Assembly (NCBI RefSeq): GCF_004801315.1
Contig: NZ_SSNW01000055.1
Span: 1 to 39,817, forward strand
Direction: 5' to 3'
DNA from: Deinococcus sp. Arct2-2
GTDB lineage: Bacteria; Deinococcota; Deinococci; Deinococcales; Deinococcaceae
Length of the DNA: 39,817 nucleotides
The notes beneath the pieces are model-generated. The model was not told the DNA's origin and searched no databases. It saw nothing but the letters and a program-made list of their open reading frames with translations. Shown one piece after another: positions 1-7,737 of this stretch. The number at the start of each line of letters is the position of its first letter. The stretch's first letter is position 1. The position numbers were made by a program, and so were the translations under genes.

Positions 1-2
1 GC

Positions 3-503
3 ACGGTCATTCGAGCACATCAGTGCGCTGCAGGGGCACGTGGAGGTCAAGCAGACGAAGCCCTGGGACGATCCCGAGGTGGCTTCAGTACCAAAATCCA
101 TCTGCGTGCTGAAGGACAAGGGAAGCCCATGGCCTTTGTCCTGAGTGGAGGGGAACGCCACGAATCCAAATACCTGCAACCGCTGTTGGAGACTGGCGCT
201 GTGATCCGTGCAGGACGAGGCCGACCCCGAATCCGTCCTGATCGTCTCGTGGGCGACAAGGGCTACAGCTACACCACGGTTCGGAAGTATCTGCAGGCCC
301 GAGGCATTCGGATCACCATTCCTCGCCGCAAAGATCAAGGGGATGACCTGTGCTTTGACGCGATGGTGTACAAGCAACGCAACAAGGTCGAACGCCTCGT
401 CAACCGCCTGAAGGGCTTTCGACGCATCGCGACTCGCTATGACAAACGAGCAGCGAACTATCAGGGTTGGTTGACCCTGGCCGCCATCCTGCTCTGGCTC
501 TGA
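3..503 (+). CDS. IS5-type DDE transposase, C-terminal part (5' end outside window)
   Basis: The reading frame is open from the first bases of the window to the TGA at 501-503, so this is the 3' part of a gene starting upstream. The translation opens with TVIRAHQCAAGARGG and ALGRSRGGFSTKIHLRAEG, a block highly typical of the second half of IS5-family (IS427-like) transposases. Two catalytic acidic residues are visible: Asp in VGDKGYSY and Glu in NKVERLVNRLKGFRR. The first Asp would lie just upstream. It should cut and join the ends of its own IS. Many relatives make the protein from two overlapping frames, so the missing half may be in another frame. The ATG at 129 lies inside the conserved domain and is not the real start. 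The right IS terminus should lie shortly after the stop, but no inverted repeat can be paired without the left end. Confidence 0.9.
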   Translation, partial: TVIRAHQCAAGARGGQADEALGRSRGGFSTKIHLRAEGQGKPMAFVLSGGERHESKYLQPLLETGAVIRAGRGRPRIRPDRLVGDKGYSYTTVRKYLQARGIRITIPRRKDQGDDLCFDAMVYKQRNKVERLVNRLKGFRRIATRYDKRAANYQGWLTLAAILLWL

Positions 504-567
504 ATTCCGCGCGACTCGTGCGCCAATCTCTGCTCTGTCCGGGAGTTGGCTCCTACACTTGAGCAAG

Positions 568-1119
568 ATGTCTCCATCCTTTGCTGGGTCAATCAGTCCC
601 TTTGCGCGCAAATACCTCTCGTATGTCGGCTGGACGCCAGAACGCCACGTCGACCCTGGGGCAGTCGAAGCTGAGCTCAAACGCTGGCATTGGCAAGGCA
701 ACTTGCCGGACGTCTGGTTTGAAATCTGTGCCTCCATCGACAGACTGCCCCTTTTTTCTACCGCTCACGGTTTGCCGGAAAGGACTTCCGAAGACGTGAA
801 GCAGGACGGATTTCGGGCCTATGACCTCGCCTTCATGGCTTCAGATGCTTCAAACAATGCATATCTCAGTGAAGATTTGCGTGAAGCCTTCGGCTGCGAC
901 TTTGGACCCTTGGGCCTGTTCGGAGGGTGGCCCATCTGGCTCGTCGATACCCAGGGCAGGTTTTATGTCTGGCAAGAAGGGAACGTGACCCTCTATGGCA
1001 CAGGACTGAGGGATGGGTTTGACAGTTTGCTGAAGGGACAAGCCGTGGATCATCGGATCATCCCTTACAACCCCGATGCTTGGGATGCACGATTTCCTGA
1101 GCCACTCCCAGAAAAATAA
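568..1119 (+). CDS. SUKH-3-like immunity protein (orphan)
   Basis: A 183-aa protein that fits the SUKH-3 family of the SMI1/KNR4 superfamily: near the N-terminus YLSYVGWTPERHVD (family pattern aGW.pgR.vd), a central helix-rich part, then the late block FGPLGLFGGWPIWLVDTQGR where the family has its plG...a.laid..Gr signature. SUKH proteins usually neutralise polymorphic contact-dependent or secreted toxins by direct binding in the cytoplasm. No toxin gene is next to it: an IS end lies upstream and a non-coding stretch downstream, so it is an orphan immunity gene, perhaps cut off from its partner by the IS. The ATG at 568 is preferred over an in-frame TTG at 559. No convincing ribosome-binding site is seen for either, so the start is uncertain. 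Family assignment is by recognised motifs, not by a search. Confidence 0.7.
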   Translation: MSPSFAGSISPFARKYLSYVGWTPERHVDPGAVEAELKRWHWQGNLPDVWFEICASIDRLPLFSTAHGLPERTSEDVKQDGFRAYDLAFMASDASNNAYLSEDLREAFGCDFGPLGLFGGWPIWLVDTQGRFYVWQEGNVTLYGTGLRDGFDSLLKGQAVDHRIIPYNPDAWDARFPEPLPEK

Positions 1120-1444
1120 CCTTCCTGTTTTGGCACTGGGTGAACTGCGTCATGCTCACCAAGCTCTCCATGACGCTTCAACAAGTTGCGCGGGGCAACC
1201 GCGGGGCAACCCTAAAGACACCCTTTTCCCTTGCCCTGAACTTGGCATACAGACCCTAGGCATTTGTTGTGGGCTTCCCGCGAATCAGACCGTCCCAGTG
1301 GCCCTGTGCCTTTCACGATGCCTGTGAAATTTCACTCGGCAGGACGGTGTCAATGTTCGTTCTCCGTGGTCGAAATAAGGGCGGCTCCGTTCATTGGTTG
1401 CTGTGGATGTCAAGCCATTCTTATCGCCGTCTAGACTCAGTGGC
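1120..1444. other. Non-coding stretch with a short tandem repeat
   Basis: No convincing gene is seen. The stretch holds a tandem duplication of the 11-mer GCGGGGCAACC near 1190-1212. Nothing else is recognisable, though it must contain the promoter of the following long gene. Confidence 0.4.
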
Positions 1445-3274
1445 ATGCCCAGAGATCAGACGTGGTTCGAGCTGCGAGACCGGCGCAGAGACTCTTTTGA
1501 GCGGTCTCCTTGGGTGCCGCTGCGTGTCGAGGAGGTCAGCCGCACAGGAGAGAGGATCCACGTGGGCTTTGAGGAGGAGTTCTACGGCGTGGGGAGCAGC
1601 CTGTTTCCTACCGCCGCGGGAGACTACGCCCTCACGCAAGAGTGGCGGCATTTGGGCCTGAGTCAGTCCTTCGGCGGGTACGTTGACCGCGGCGAATATG
1701 TTCCCAGTGACCTCCAGCCTCTGGACAGGGACGGCGCGGCTGGACACGCCGTCCCATTGGTGCTTGTGGCGAACCGGATCGGCAGCTTTTCCCCGGAGTG
1801 GCAGCTGCACCAAGACTTTACGCTCACCCTCCAGCTGCGCCGCGAAGGGGATCTCTGGGTCGCGCCGCGCGAAGGGTACCGGACGGCCGCCCGGCTCCTG
1901 CGCGACGCGGACAGTGATCCTGTGCGGCTTGAGGTCGCGCGGGAGTACCTGCCCGACTACCTGAGCGCTCGCGACATGGGCCTGCGCCTCGTCACGTTCC
2001 ACCAGCGTCAGGCGGTGCAGGCGAGTGATCCGCACTTCGAGTGGCTAGGGGGCCGCTGGCAGGAACAGGTCTCTGCGGAGGACAGCTTCGAAGGCTGGAT
2101 TACTGAGATTCACGAGGGCAATGGTCTCCCGTTCGGCGAGCGCATGATGATCATGCATGCCGCCCGAACCGACGTGGATCCAAGCGACGACATTCCCGAG
2201 ATGGTGGGGCCACCCACGGACGAAAATACGACCAGCACCACCGTCACGCGCGGCCTGCGCGGCCAGCGGGTGTACCAGATCAACGGCGAACGCTTCCGCA
2301 ACGAATGGATCGCTCCAAGTGGTCTGAGCACCCGCATTCGCCATGACCCGGAACCCCAGCATGTGCAGTTCCCCGTGGACGCGAGCGGCGTCACCCAGGT
2401 GCTCAGACAACAGACGGGTGGGTACTGGCTGTGGTTCAAACCCAGCCTGGTGCCTGCCCTGCTGAATCTGCGGGACAGTGGCTTGCAGTGGTACACGCAG
2501 GACACGGGCAGCATGTCACCAGGCCCTGAAGAGAACCTGCATTTCGGTGTGAATGCGCTTGGCCTGGTGAACATCTACGGGCAGGATGTGGCGGAGCTCC
2601 CGAACTGGCTTCAAGCCATCCTGGCGGCGCATGCCGTGCCGCCAGATGGAGGCGTGAGTCCCGAATTACTGGCGTCTCAGGTGCGGGCGGAGCCAGCGGA
2701 CACCATCGCGCCAGAGACCATGCTGCAGCTGAGTGTGCAGGCTCTGAATGCCGCGACGACGGCGGTCTGGGGTGTCCCAGTGATGCGCCTGAACGCGATC
2801 AACACACGCGTTCTTGAATCCTGCCACCGGTTCCGGGTGCAGACTCCAACCGACCTGTACGTGCTCGCGAAGGACGTGACGCGGGCGGTGCTGGAGACCC
2901 TGGAACTGGACCTCATCCTTCAGCATGGTCCGCCTTTGAAACCCAAGGAAAACAAGCCCGCAAGCCGGAATGCCCTGCAGCGGGCCGTGGCCACCCAAAT
3001 CGGAGAAGAGAAAGCCCGCCTGTTGTTCGGACCGTTGGCTGGGGTCTATGACCTGCGCCTGAACGACGCGCACCACGCGCAAGAGAAAATTGACTCTGGT
3101 CTCGCCCTGCTCAAGATTGATCTCACTTGGCCGCTCGTAGACCAGGGGGCGCACCTGCTGGGCGCCACTGCGCTGGCCCTGCGGGACATTGCGCAGATCA
3201 TCCACGCGTGGAAGACCCCTCAACCTGCGCCAGATCAGTCTCAGCCCAACCCGCCCGCGCTTCTGGACGCGTAA
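1445..3274 (+). CDS. Large protein of unknown function (609 aa) with a C-terminal RX4H motif
   Basis: A long GC-rich reading frame that is clearly coding (natural composition, no paralogue in the window) but whose family I do not recognise. It appears cytoplasmic: no signal peptide or membrane helix. The first 250 residues are rich in aromatic and charged residues and look beta-rich. The last 170 are helical and Ala/Leu-rich. Near residue 538 the sequence reads YDLRLNDAHHA, giving an Arg-X4-His spacing like that of HEPN ribonucleases. That resemblance is only a motif and may be coincidental. The ATG at 1445 is preferred. An in-frame TTG at 1394 would add 17 residues and neither has a clear Shine-Dalgarno. 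It stands alone, with a SUKH-type immunity gene upstream and small membrane proteins downstream, a setting common for defence or conflict genes. Function unknown. Confidence 0.75.
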   Translation: MPRDQTWFELRDRRRDSFERSPWVPLRVEEVSRTGERIHVGFEEEFYGVGSSLFPTAAGDYALTQEWRHLGLSQSFGGYVDRGEYVPSDLQPLDRDGAAGHAVPLVLVANRIGSFSPEWQLHQDFTLTLQLRREGDLWVAPREGYRTAARLLRDADSDPVRLEVAREYLPDYLSARDMGLRLVTFHQRQAVQASDPHFEWLGGRWQEQVSAEDSFEGWITEIHEGNGLPFGERMMIMHAARTDVDPSDDIPEMVGPPTDENTTSTTVTRGLRGQRVYQINGERFRNEWIAPSGLSTRIRHDPEPQHVQFPVDASGVTQVLRQQTGGYWLWFKPSLVPALLNLRDSGLQWYTQDTGSMSPGPEENLHFGVNALGLVNIYGQDVAELPNWLQAILAAHAVPPDGGVSPELLASQVRAEPADTIAPETMLQLSVQALNAATTAVWGVPVMRLNAINTRVLESCHRFRVQTPTDLYVLAKDVTRAVLETLELDLILQHGPPLKPKENKPASRNALQRAVATQIGEEKARLLFGPLAGVYDLRLNDAHHAQEKIDSGLALLKIDLTWPLVDQGAHLLGATALALRDIAQIIHAWKTPQPAPDQSQPNPPALLDA

Positions 3275-3429
3275 CTCCATGCACCGCCAGCAGGGCCGAG
3301 CGGTTCAGATCTGTCTCGATGCTCTCCTGGCTCACGATGTGCTCCACGGAGTCGTCTACAAGGCGCACCTTGGCCTTTCTCCATCACACTTTCGCTGCAG
3401 AGCACAACCTCAACTCCTAGACTGAAGCT

Positions 3430-3690
3430 ATGGGCACCACTTCGTCTCTCACGCCTTGGCGTACTGTCCTGTGGATTCTCTTGACATTGGCAGTGCTGGT
3501 GGGAGGAGGCATGGTCTTATGGCCCACGTTGGAAGGCCAAGCGTGGCTCAACCGTGTGCCGACGTTGGCGTCCATTCTCTGGGGACTGGTCAACGGGATT
3601 CAGGCCGTCCGGCGGAGGAACTGGACTGCAGCAGTGCTGTCTGGCCTGTATGTCGCCATGTGGATGTGGGTGCTGTACAGCGTCCTGTGA
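3430..3690 (+). CDS. Small membrane protein (86 aa)
   Basis: Two to three hydrophobic segments are visible: about residues 12-31 (VLWILLTLAVLVGGGMVLW), a weaker one around 42-58, and 66-85 (AAVLSGLYVAMWMWVLYSVL), separated by a basic RRRNW loop. It is therefore a small integral membrane protein. The ATG at 3430 has only a weak upstream GAAG. No family is recognised. It precedes another small membrane protein in the same direction and the two may be cotranscribed. Confidence 0.55.
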   Translation: MGTTSSLTPWRTVLWILLTLAVLVGGGMVLWPTLEGQAWLNRVPTLASILWGLVNGIQAVRRRNWTAAVLSGLYVAMWMWVLYSVL

Positions 3691-3802
3691 GGCCTCTCCC
3701 ACCCAGAGCAGTTCTTTCGGCTGCTCTGACCTCATCCATCCTCCTGGCAGCAGTGAGGCCACGGCAGAGTATCGGCTGAACCCTCCTGGGTGATGTCATT
3801 TG

Positions 3803-4231
3803 ATGTCCGGTCAGGCTGCACCTCTTCGTCATTTCTCGTCGCAATCATCAGCTCTTCACCACGGGTCACAGCCCCGCCCTGAGGTGCTGAAGAAGTGGTA
3901 TGACAACGCCATGCGCTTCAATCGTTCTGGTCAGGATGCTCGGATTTCTCAACTGGCCCCGACCGGCGCGTTGTTGATGCTGATTGGGGGCATCGTTGGA
4001 TTTGCTTTCAAGAATGACTTCACCGCACGGAGTGTGGGAGCCGTCCTGATGATGTTGGGCTGGCTTACTTGTGGTGTAGTTTTGAATATGGTCTTGAGGC
4101 GTCAAGCCGCCCGGAGCACCGCCTTTCGGATCTTCATCTGGATCTTGCTGCTGGCAATCGTGGGTTTCCAAATCATGTCGTTGTGGTTTGGCTGGCTGGC
4201 CCAGCGCGGCCCCGCCAGCTCAGGCTCTTGA
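3803..4231 (+). CDS. Membrane protein with three predicted helices (142 aa)
   Basis: The N-terminal 40 residues are polar (KKWYDNAMRFNRSGQDARISQL). Three hydrophobic segments follow: LAPTGALLMLIGGIVGFAF, SVGAVLMMLGWLTCGVVLNMVL and FRIFIWILLLAIVGFQIMSLW, with basic residues (RRQAAR) before the third. It is probably an inner-membrane protein with a cytoplasmic N-terminal tail. The ATG at 3803 is directly preceded by an in-frame TTG at 3800 that could also be used. No family is recognised and no catalytic residues stand out. Confidence 0.6.
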   Translation: MSGQAAPLRHFSSQSSALHHGSQPRPEVLKKWYDNAMRFNRSGQDARISQLAPTGALLMLIGGIVGFAFKNDFTARSVGAVLMMLGWLTCGVVLNMVLRRQAARSTAFRIFIWILLLAIVGFQIMSLWFGWLAQRGPASSGS

Positions 4232-4233
4232 TC

Positions 4234-4539
4234 TCACCCCTCGACCAGATTCATCACGGCTTTCTCAAGGCAGAGGGCGGTGTCGCCGTAAGCGACGGTG
4301 GCATGCGACTCCGAATCGACGATGAGCGCCTGCACTTGGGTATTTCTGCTGGCGTCGCGCTTCACCACGATCCGAAGTTCCTGCGTATCGGCGAGTTGCT
4401 GTTGGGAGCCTCCTGTCTTTAGAGTGCGGCGGCTGAGGATGACGCGGATCGGGCCGAAGTCCTTGACAGGCACCCCGGCCCGCGTGAGGCTAGAGGAGAT
4501 GACTGTTTCTGCTGCGCCACCGAGCTTCAGTTTGCACAA
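4234..4539 (-). CDS. Hypothetical protein (about 101 aa)
   Basis: The minus-strand reading looks like a real soluble protein (for example VKDFGPIRVILSRRTLK, ELRIVVKRDASRNTQVQALIVDSESHATVAYGD in segments), whereas the opposite strand here reads as Cys/Ser-rich nonsense. The listed start is a TTG at 4539 with no good ribosome-binding site, so the true N-terminus may be shorter. A truncated gene is also possible, because the neighbouring plus-strand frame begins within its 5' end. It ends three bases after, and convergent with, the preceding membrane gene. No family recognised. Confidence 0.4.
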   Translation of the reverse strand: MCKLKLGGAAETVISSSLTRAGVPVKDFGPIRVILSRRTLKTGGSQQQLADTQELRIVVKRDASRNTQVQALIVDSESHATVAYGDTALCLEKAVMNLVEG

Positions 4540-4909
4540 CCAACAGACGTTTGAGACATGTATTGCGCTGACGCTTCAAGCGGTGGCGGCCGTGGAATTC
4601 GGAGCCGTGCTGAGTCCGGTGCGCTTATCTGGGCCCGTGCTGGTGGAGTTTGCCGAGCAAGTCGAACGGCACGCGGGGGACGTCGCGGCGCTGGCCGGCG
4701 AATGGGGCTTGGATTTGTCCGGCTTAGGGGCGGGGTATTACCATCAGTTAGCAGCCGGGCGGGATGAGCCGTTGCAAGCGGCGTACCACGGCTTACATGC
4801 GGCCGCGTTTCTTGGATTAGCGGGTGGAGCGACCACCGCGATGTTGCTGTCGATGGTGGGCTATGCCTTGCGGGTCTTAGCGGGGGCCGAAGACCGGGTG
4901 TGCCATTGA
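4499..4909 (+). CDS. Hypothetical helical protein (136 aa)
   Basis: From the ATG at 4499 the frame gives an Ala/Leu/Gly-rich, mostly helical protein with a hydrophobic C-terminal stretch (HAAAFLGLAGGATTAMLLSMVGYALRVLAG) written here only to show that it could be membrane-associated. AGAGGAG abuts the ATG with almost no spacing, which makes this start questionable. The 5' end overlaps the oppositely oriented hypothetical gene by about 40 bases, so one of the two starts is wrong. The frame also runs open upstream but becomes antisense-like there. Function unknown. Confidence 0.45.
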   Translation: MTVSAAPPSFSLHNQQTFETCIALTLQAVAAVEFGAVLSPVRLSGPVLVEFAEQVERHAGDVAALAGEWGLDLSGLGAGYYHQLAAGRDEPLQAAYHGLHAAAFLGLAGGATTAMLLSMVGYALRVLAGAEDRVCH

Positions 4910-4972
4910 GAGTGAGGGGTGTCGAAGGCTGAGCTCTGGTGGCAGGTAGATCGGGTAGAGTACTTGGGCGGC

Positions 4973-5000
4973 GGTGGCTCGACTGGGGAGTCGAGCCACC
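4973..5000. repeat. Perfect 12-bp hairpin with GGGG loop
   Basis: GGTGGCTCGACT at 4973-4984 is exactly complementary to AGTCGAGCCACC at 4989-5000 around a GGGG loop. There is no T-tract on either side, so it is not a standard intrinsic terminator. It lies just before a second palindrome and an IS scar. Confidence 0.7.
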
Positions 5001-5011
5001 CTCCAGGATTT

Positions 5012-5059
5012 CAGATGTCACCCCCAGCCAGGCACAAGCCCAGTTGGGGGTGACGTCTG
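5012..5059. repeat. Long imperfect palindrome beside an IS scar
   Basis: CAGATGTCACCCCCA at 5012-5026 pairs 14 of 15 with TGGGGGTGACGTCTG at 5045-5059, with some further pairing inside. It lies immediately downstream of the minus-strand transposase-like remnant and could be a terminator or the end of that element. Confidence 0.6.
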
Positions 5060-5072
5060 TGTTGAGGTGGTC

Positions 5073-5207
5073 TCAACCCAACTGTTTCGGGCGTGTGTTC
5101 TTGGGCGCAATGAAGTGGACGAGTTCCAAGTCCAGTGCGGCGAGGGCGGCCGCCACGGGGAAGCGGTAGAGCTGCCAGCGTTGGCCGTCTCGGTCTTCAT
5201 ACCCGAG
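5073..5207 (-). pseudogene. C-terminal remnant of a transposase-like gene
   Basis: Read on the minus strand, about 45 codons in one frame end at a TGA at 5073-5075. The tail includes EDRDGQRWQLYRFPVAA, then LAALDLELVHFIAPKNTRPK and QLG. It reads like a natural C-terminus, probably of a transposase, but the family cannot be fixed from so little. No start or upstream domain is present: the frame is lost where the methyltransferase reading begins on the other strand. I infer that an element inserted into the methyltransferase gene and then decayed. Confidence 0.4.
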
Positions 5208-5734
5208 CCTTGGCCACCCAGTACGTCACCCCCGTCACGGTCGTGGCCGGCGATTTTTACACTGTAGATCTTCCCCTGCGCTTTGACACGGTGTGCTACT
5301 GGGATGGGTTCGGCGTCGGCACAGATGACGATCAGCGCCGCTTACTGGCGCGCATAACGGCTTGGCTCCAACCCGGTGCCACGGCATTCATCGACGTGTA
5401 CACCCCTTGGTATTGGGCGCAGCGTGCGGGCGTGACTCGGGCAGAGGCCGCGTACACCCAGGTGTACGGTTTTGATGCGGAAGGCTGCCGCATGACCGAT
5501 ACCTATTCGGCGCCCGGAGCGGAGCCTGTGACGCAGTCGTTGCGCTGTTACAGTCCGGACGACCTGCGGCTGCTGGCCGGAACGGGCCTCACGCTGACTG
5601 ATCTGTGGTCAGGTGGAAATTACGACCCGCAGGCAGGGGTGTATCGCCCGGTGGTGCCGCTGGGGGAATGTCTGAGCTTCACGGCCTTGTTCCGCCACAG
5701 TGAGGCTGCTCCAAGCCCGCAAGGCTCGCGCTGA
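5206..5734 (+). pseudogene. SAM-dependent methyltransferase, 5'-truncated
   Basis: From about 5206 the sequence reads as the second half of a class I (Rossmann) methyltransferase: VTVVAGDFYTVDLPLRFDTV resembles the strand carrying the acidic residue and the 'fD.v' motif, followed by LLARITAWLQPGATAFIDVY (family pattern 'L...r.LkpGG.l.ldv') and a C-terminal substrate part. The N-terminal glycine-rich SAM-binding loop (DxGxGxG) is absent. The frame is open back to a GTG near 5135, but that part is antisense to a transposase remnant. The gene is therefore probably dead, truncated by an insertion. A shorter product could still be translated but could not bind SAM normally. Confidence 0.6.
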
Positions 5735-5997
5735 TTCTTGTTGAAGCGCAGGCGCCTCCAGGGCGTTTGCCTGGGAGGACGACTGATGGTGACCTGGCGC
5801 GTGGGTAAAAACCTAGCAGAAGACATCACCTCTCCAGAGACTGTTGGGGGGCCCCTCGGGACGAATTGTCCGAAGGGGTCATGGTGAAGGGCACGATCGT
5901 CGAGCAAGGCTCTTCAAATTTTGAAAGGTGTCCGCGATGGCCCACTGCCACCTTTTGGATGTTGGCGAGGCGTCTTACTGCCCGCTACAGTTGACGG

Positions 5998-7140
5998 GTG
6001 CGCTTTGGTGTCGTTGTTCTGGTGGCTTTGGCCGGGCTGGTGGCCCTGTGCTCGCCCGCCGTTCCCGCCCTCGTTCAGTACGGCGCGCTGCCCCGTCCGG
6101 CGGACGCCCCGGTCACGGTGCTTCTGGCCGGGGTGACGCCCCGTTATCCTCCCAGTGCCGTGTGGCCCTATCCAGCCGCCCCTGAGGAGTACGACTACAT
6201 CACCGACACCCTCATCCTGGCGCAGATGAGGCCGGACGGCACGACACACCTGCTCAGTCTTCCGCGGGACACCTGGCTCAATATTCCGCAGTGGGGCTTT
6301 GGCAAGATCAACGGGGCCAACTCGCATGGGGGCCCAAGCCTGTTGGTCGGGGCGGTCGAACGCTTGACCGGGCTCAAGGTTGACGCCTACGCCCTGCTCA
6401 GCTTGCATGCGGTCCGCTCGATGACCGACGCCGCTGGTGGAGTAACGCTCGACGTGCCCAAGCGCATGAAGTATGACGATACGGCGGGCAACCTGCATAT
6501 TGACTTGCAACCGGGACGGCAGCACCTGAATGGCCAGCAGGCCGAAGGCTTTTTGCGCTTCCGCAATGACGGCTTGGGGGACATCGGCCGGGTCGCGCGG
6601 CAACAGACCTTCCTGACCGCCTTCGTGAGCACGCTCAAACATCCGGTGAACGTGTGGCGCTGGCCTGCGCTGGTGGGGGCGCTGAACAGCAACGTGAAAT
6701 CAAACCTCTCCCGCGCTCAGGTAGGCGCGCTCCTAGGCGGTGCGCTGCAAGGACCGACCGTCGCCTTGCACACCCTGCCAGGGACGCCGGGTGGCGGCGG
6801 CACGTGGATCGCCAATGACCAGGGGGTGCGCGCGCTGATCACAGAGCATTTCCGGGATCCACGGGATCCCCGTGCTCAGACCATTGCCGTGATCAACGTC
6901 GCTGCGCCCAATGGCAGCGCCCGCCGTCTCAAAGCAAAATTAGAAGGGCTGGGCTACCAAGATGTCCGCATTTCTTCGGCGCTGGGGGAAGCGGCCACGA
7001 CCACTGTTTCAGGTGCAGCAGCGGCGTGGGTGCGGCGGGATATGGATATGGGGTACGGTCAAATAGACGCGGGCCCAGATTTAAGCGGTGCAGCGGTCAC
7101 GGTTCGGCTGGGAAGCGACACCCCGGCTGGCGATGATTGA
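5998..7140 (+). CDS. LytR-CpsA-Psr (LCP) family protein
   Basis: A 380-aa protein starting at a GTG. Residues 1-25 form a signal anchor (VVVLVALAGLVALCSPAVPAL). The LCP domain follows: VTVLLAGVTPRY, DTLILAQMRPDG, then the signature LSLPRDTWLNIPQWGFGKIN with the conserved Arg/Asp, and FLRFRNDGLGDIGRVARQQ, which carries the Arg residues that bind the polyprenyl-pyrophosphate head group. A C-terminal LytR_C-like segment follows (IAVINVAAPNGSARRLKAKL, GLGYQDVRIS). LCP enzymes act outside the membrane and move lipid-linked glycopolymers onto peptidoglycan or other envelope acceptors. The canonical R.D.D.GR..RQQ block is slightly altered (NDGLGDIGR). It stands alone with no glycosyltransferase neighbours, so its substrate is unknown. 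Confidence 0.9.
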   Translation: MRFGVVVLVALAGLVALCSPAVPALVQYGALPRPADAPVTVLLAGVTPRYPPSAVWPYPAAPEEYDYITDTLILAQMRPDGTTHLLSLPRDTWLNIPQWGFGKINGANSHGGPSLLVGAVERLTGLKVDAYALLSLHAVRSMTDAAGGVTLDVPKRMKYDDTAGNLHIDLQPGRQHLNGQQAEGFLRFRNDGLGDIGRVARQQTFLTAFVSTLKHPVNVWRWPALVGALNSNVKSNLSRAQVGALLGGALQGPTVALHTLPGTPGGGGTWIANDQGVRALITEHFRDPRDPRAQTIAVINVAAPNGSARRLKAKLEGLGYQDVRISSALGEAATTTVSGAAAAWVRRDMDMGYGQIDAGPDLSGAAVTVRLGSDTPAGDD

Positions 7141-7360
7141 CCTTTCCTGCATGAGGTCACTGAACTTGCCCATCCAATCTTGAAACAAAGTGATCAACAG
7201 GCGCTGAGCAAGCCAGCATGGCCGCTGTGAACTTCTCCAGCCACCGATCAGCGCAGGGTGAACTGTTCGTAGGGTTCTAGGACGCTGTGCCACACGCTCC
7301 CGGTTGGCTGAGAGCGAGCCGCATTGGCAGTCACGATGCGGAGCCTCTGGACATCTCACT
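7141..7360 (-). other. Possible transposase or gene remnant between LCP gene and PadR
   Basis: The minus strand holds short protein-like runs such as RIVTANAARSQPTGSVWH and LEPYEQFTLR interrupted by stops, suggesting a decayed gene, possibly a transposase. No frame is intact. The promoter of the following PadR gene occupies the right edge. Confidence 0.25.
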
Positions 7361-7364
7361 AGCA

Positions 7365-7389
7365 TAGACTTACTATGTAGAGAGTCTAC
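7365..7389 (+). promoter_or_regulatory. PadR-type operator/promoter, copy 1
   Basis: TAGACT (7365-7370) and AGTCTA (7383-7388) form an inverted repeat around an AT-rich core with a -10-like TACTATG. The 25-bp block aligns without gaps, 19 of 25 identical, to the block upstream of the second PadR gene at 23121-23145 (minus strand), and the distance to the start codon is nearly the same (18 versus 20 bases). PadR proteins commonly bind such palindromes over their own promoters, so autoregulation is inferred. Confidence 0.6.
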
Positions 7390-7407
7390 GCTCTAAAAGG
7401 AGATCCG

Positions 7408-7737
7408 ATGCCCCCTCGGGAACAGCTGCACGGCCACCTCGACTTGATCCTGCTCACCCTGCTGGAGCCTGAACCCCTGTACGGCCTGCGCATCGCTCAG
7501 GAAGCTCAGCGCCTGACCGACGGCTACTTCGATTTCAAAGAGGGCAGCCTGTATCCGGCCCTGCACCGCCTGGAACGGGCTGGTTTCCTGCAAGCCGAAG
7601 ACCGCGAAGTCGGCCGCAATGGGCGGCCCCGCAAGTATTACTGCCTCACGCCCAGTGGCCGCACCGAGCTCACCGCCCGCCAGCGCGAGTGGGCTGCCTT
7701 TCGGCAGGCCATGGCCCGGCTGGAAGGTCAAGCATGA
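7408..7737 (+). CDS. PadR family transcriptional regulator (module 1)
   Basis: A 109-aa protein of the length usual for short PadR regulators. The winged-helix region reads LDLILLTLLEPEPLYGLRIA, FDFKEGSLYPALHRLERAGF and RPRKYYCLTPSGRTEL, all hallmark PadR blocks (the 'G.lYPaL.rLe..G' and 'r.rkyY.lT..G' motifs). PadR proteins are dimeric repressors released by small ligands or stress. The ATG at 7408 follows AAAAGGAG at good spacing. Its stop overlaps the start of the next gene (ATGA), so the two proteins are translationally coupled. It is clearly related to the PadR at 22774-23100 (shared TDGYFDFKEGSLYPAL), and both sit behind the same operator block. Confidence 0.93.
   Translation: MPPREQLHGHLDLILLTLLEPEPLYGLRIAQEAQRLTDGYFDFKEGSLYPALHRLERAGFLQAEDREVGRNGRPRKYYCLTPSGRTELTARQREWAAFRQAMARLEGQA

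Noticed and set aside
3279..3425. Short frame (48 codons) after the 609-aa gene
   Set aside because: It begins just after the stop of the long gene without a ribosome-binding site and resembles no known protein; too weak to call.
4527..5021. Long minus-strand frame over the 4.5-5.0 kb region
   Set aside because: The translation is dominated by Pro, Ser, Arg and Thr, typical of an antisense frame of GC-rich DNA; the plus-strand reading is more natural.
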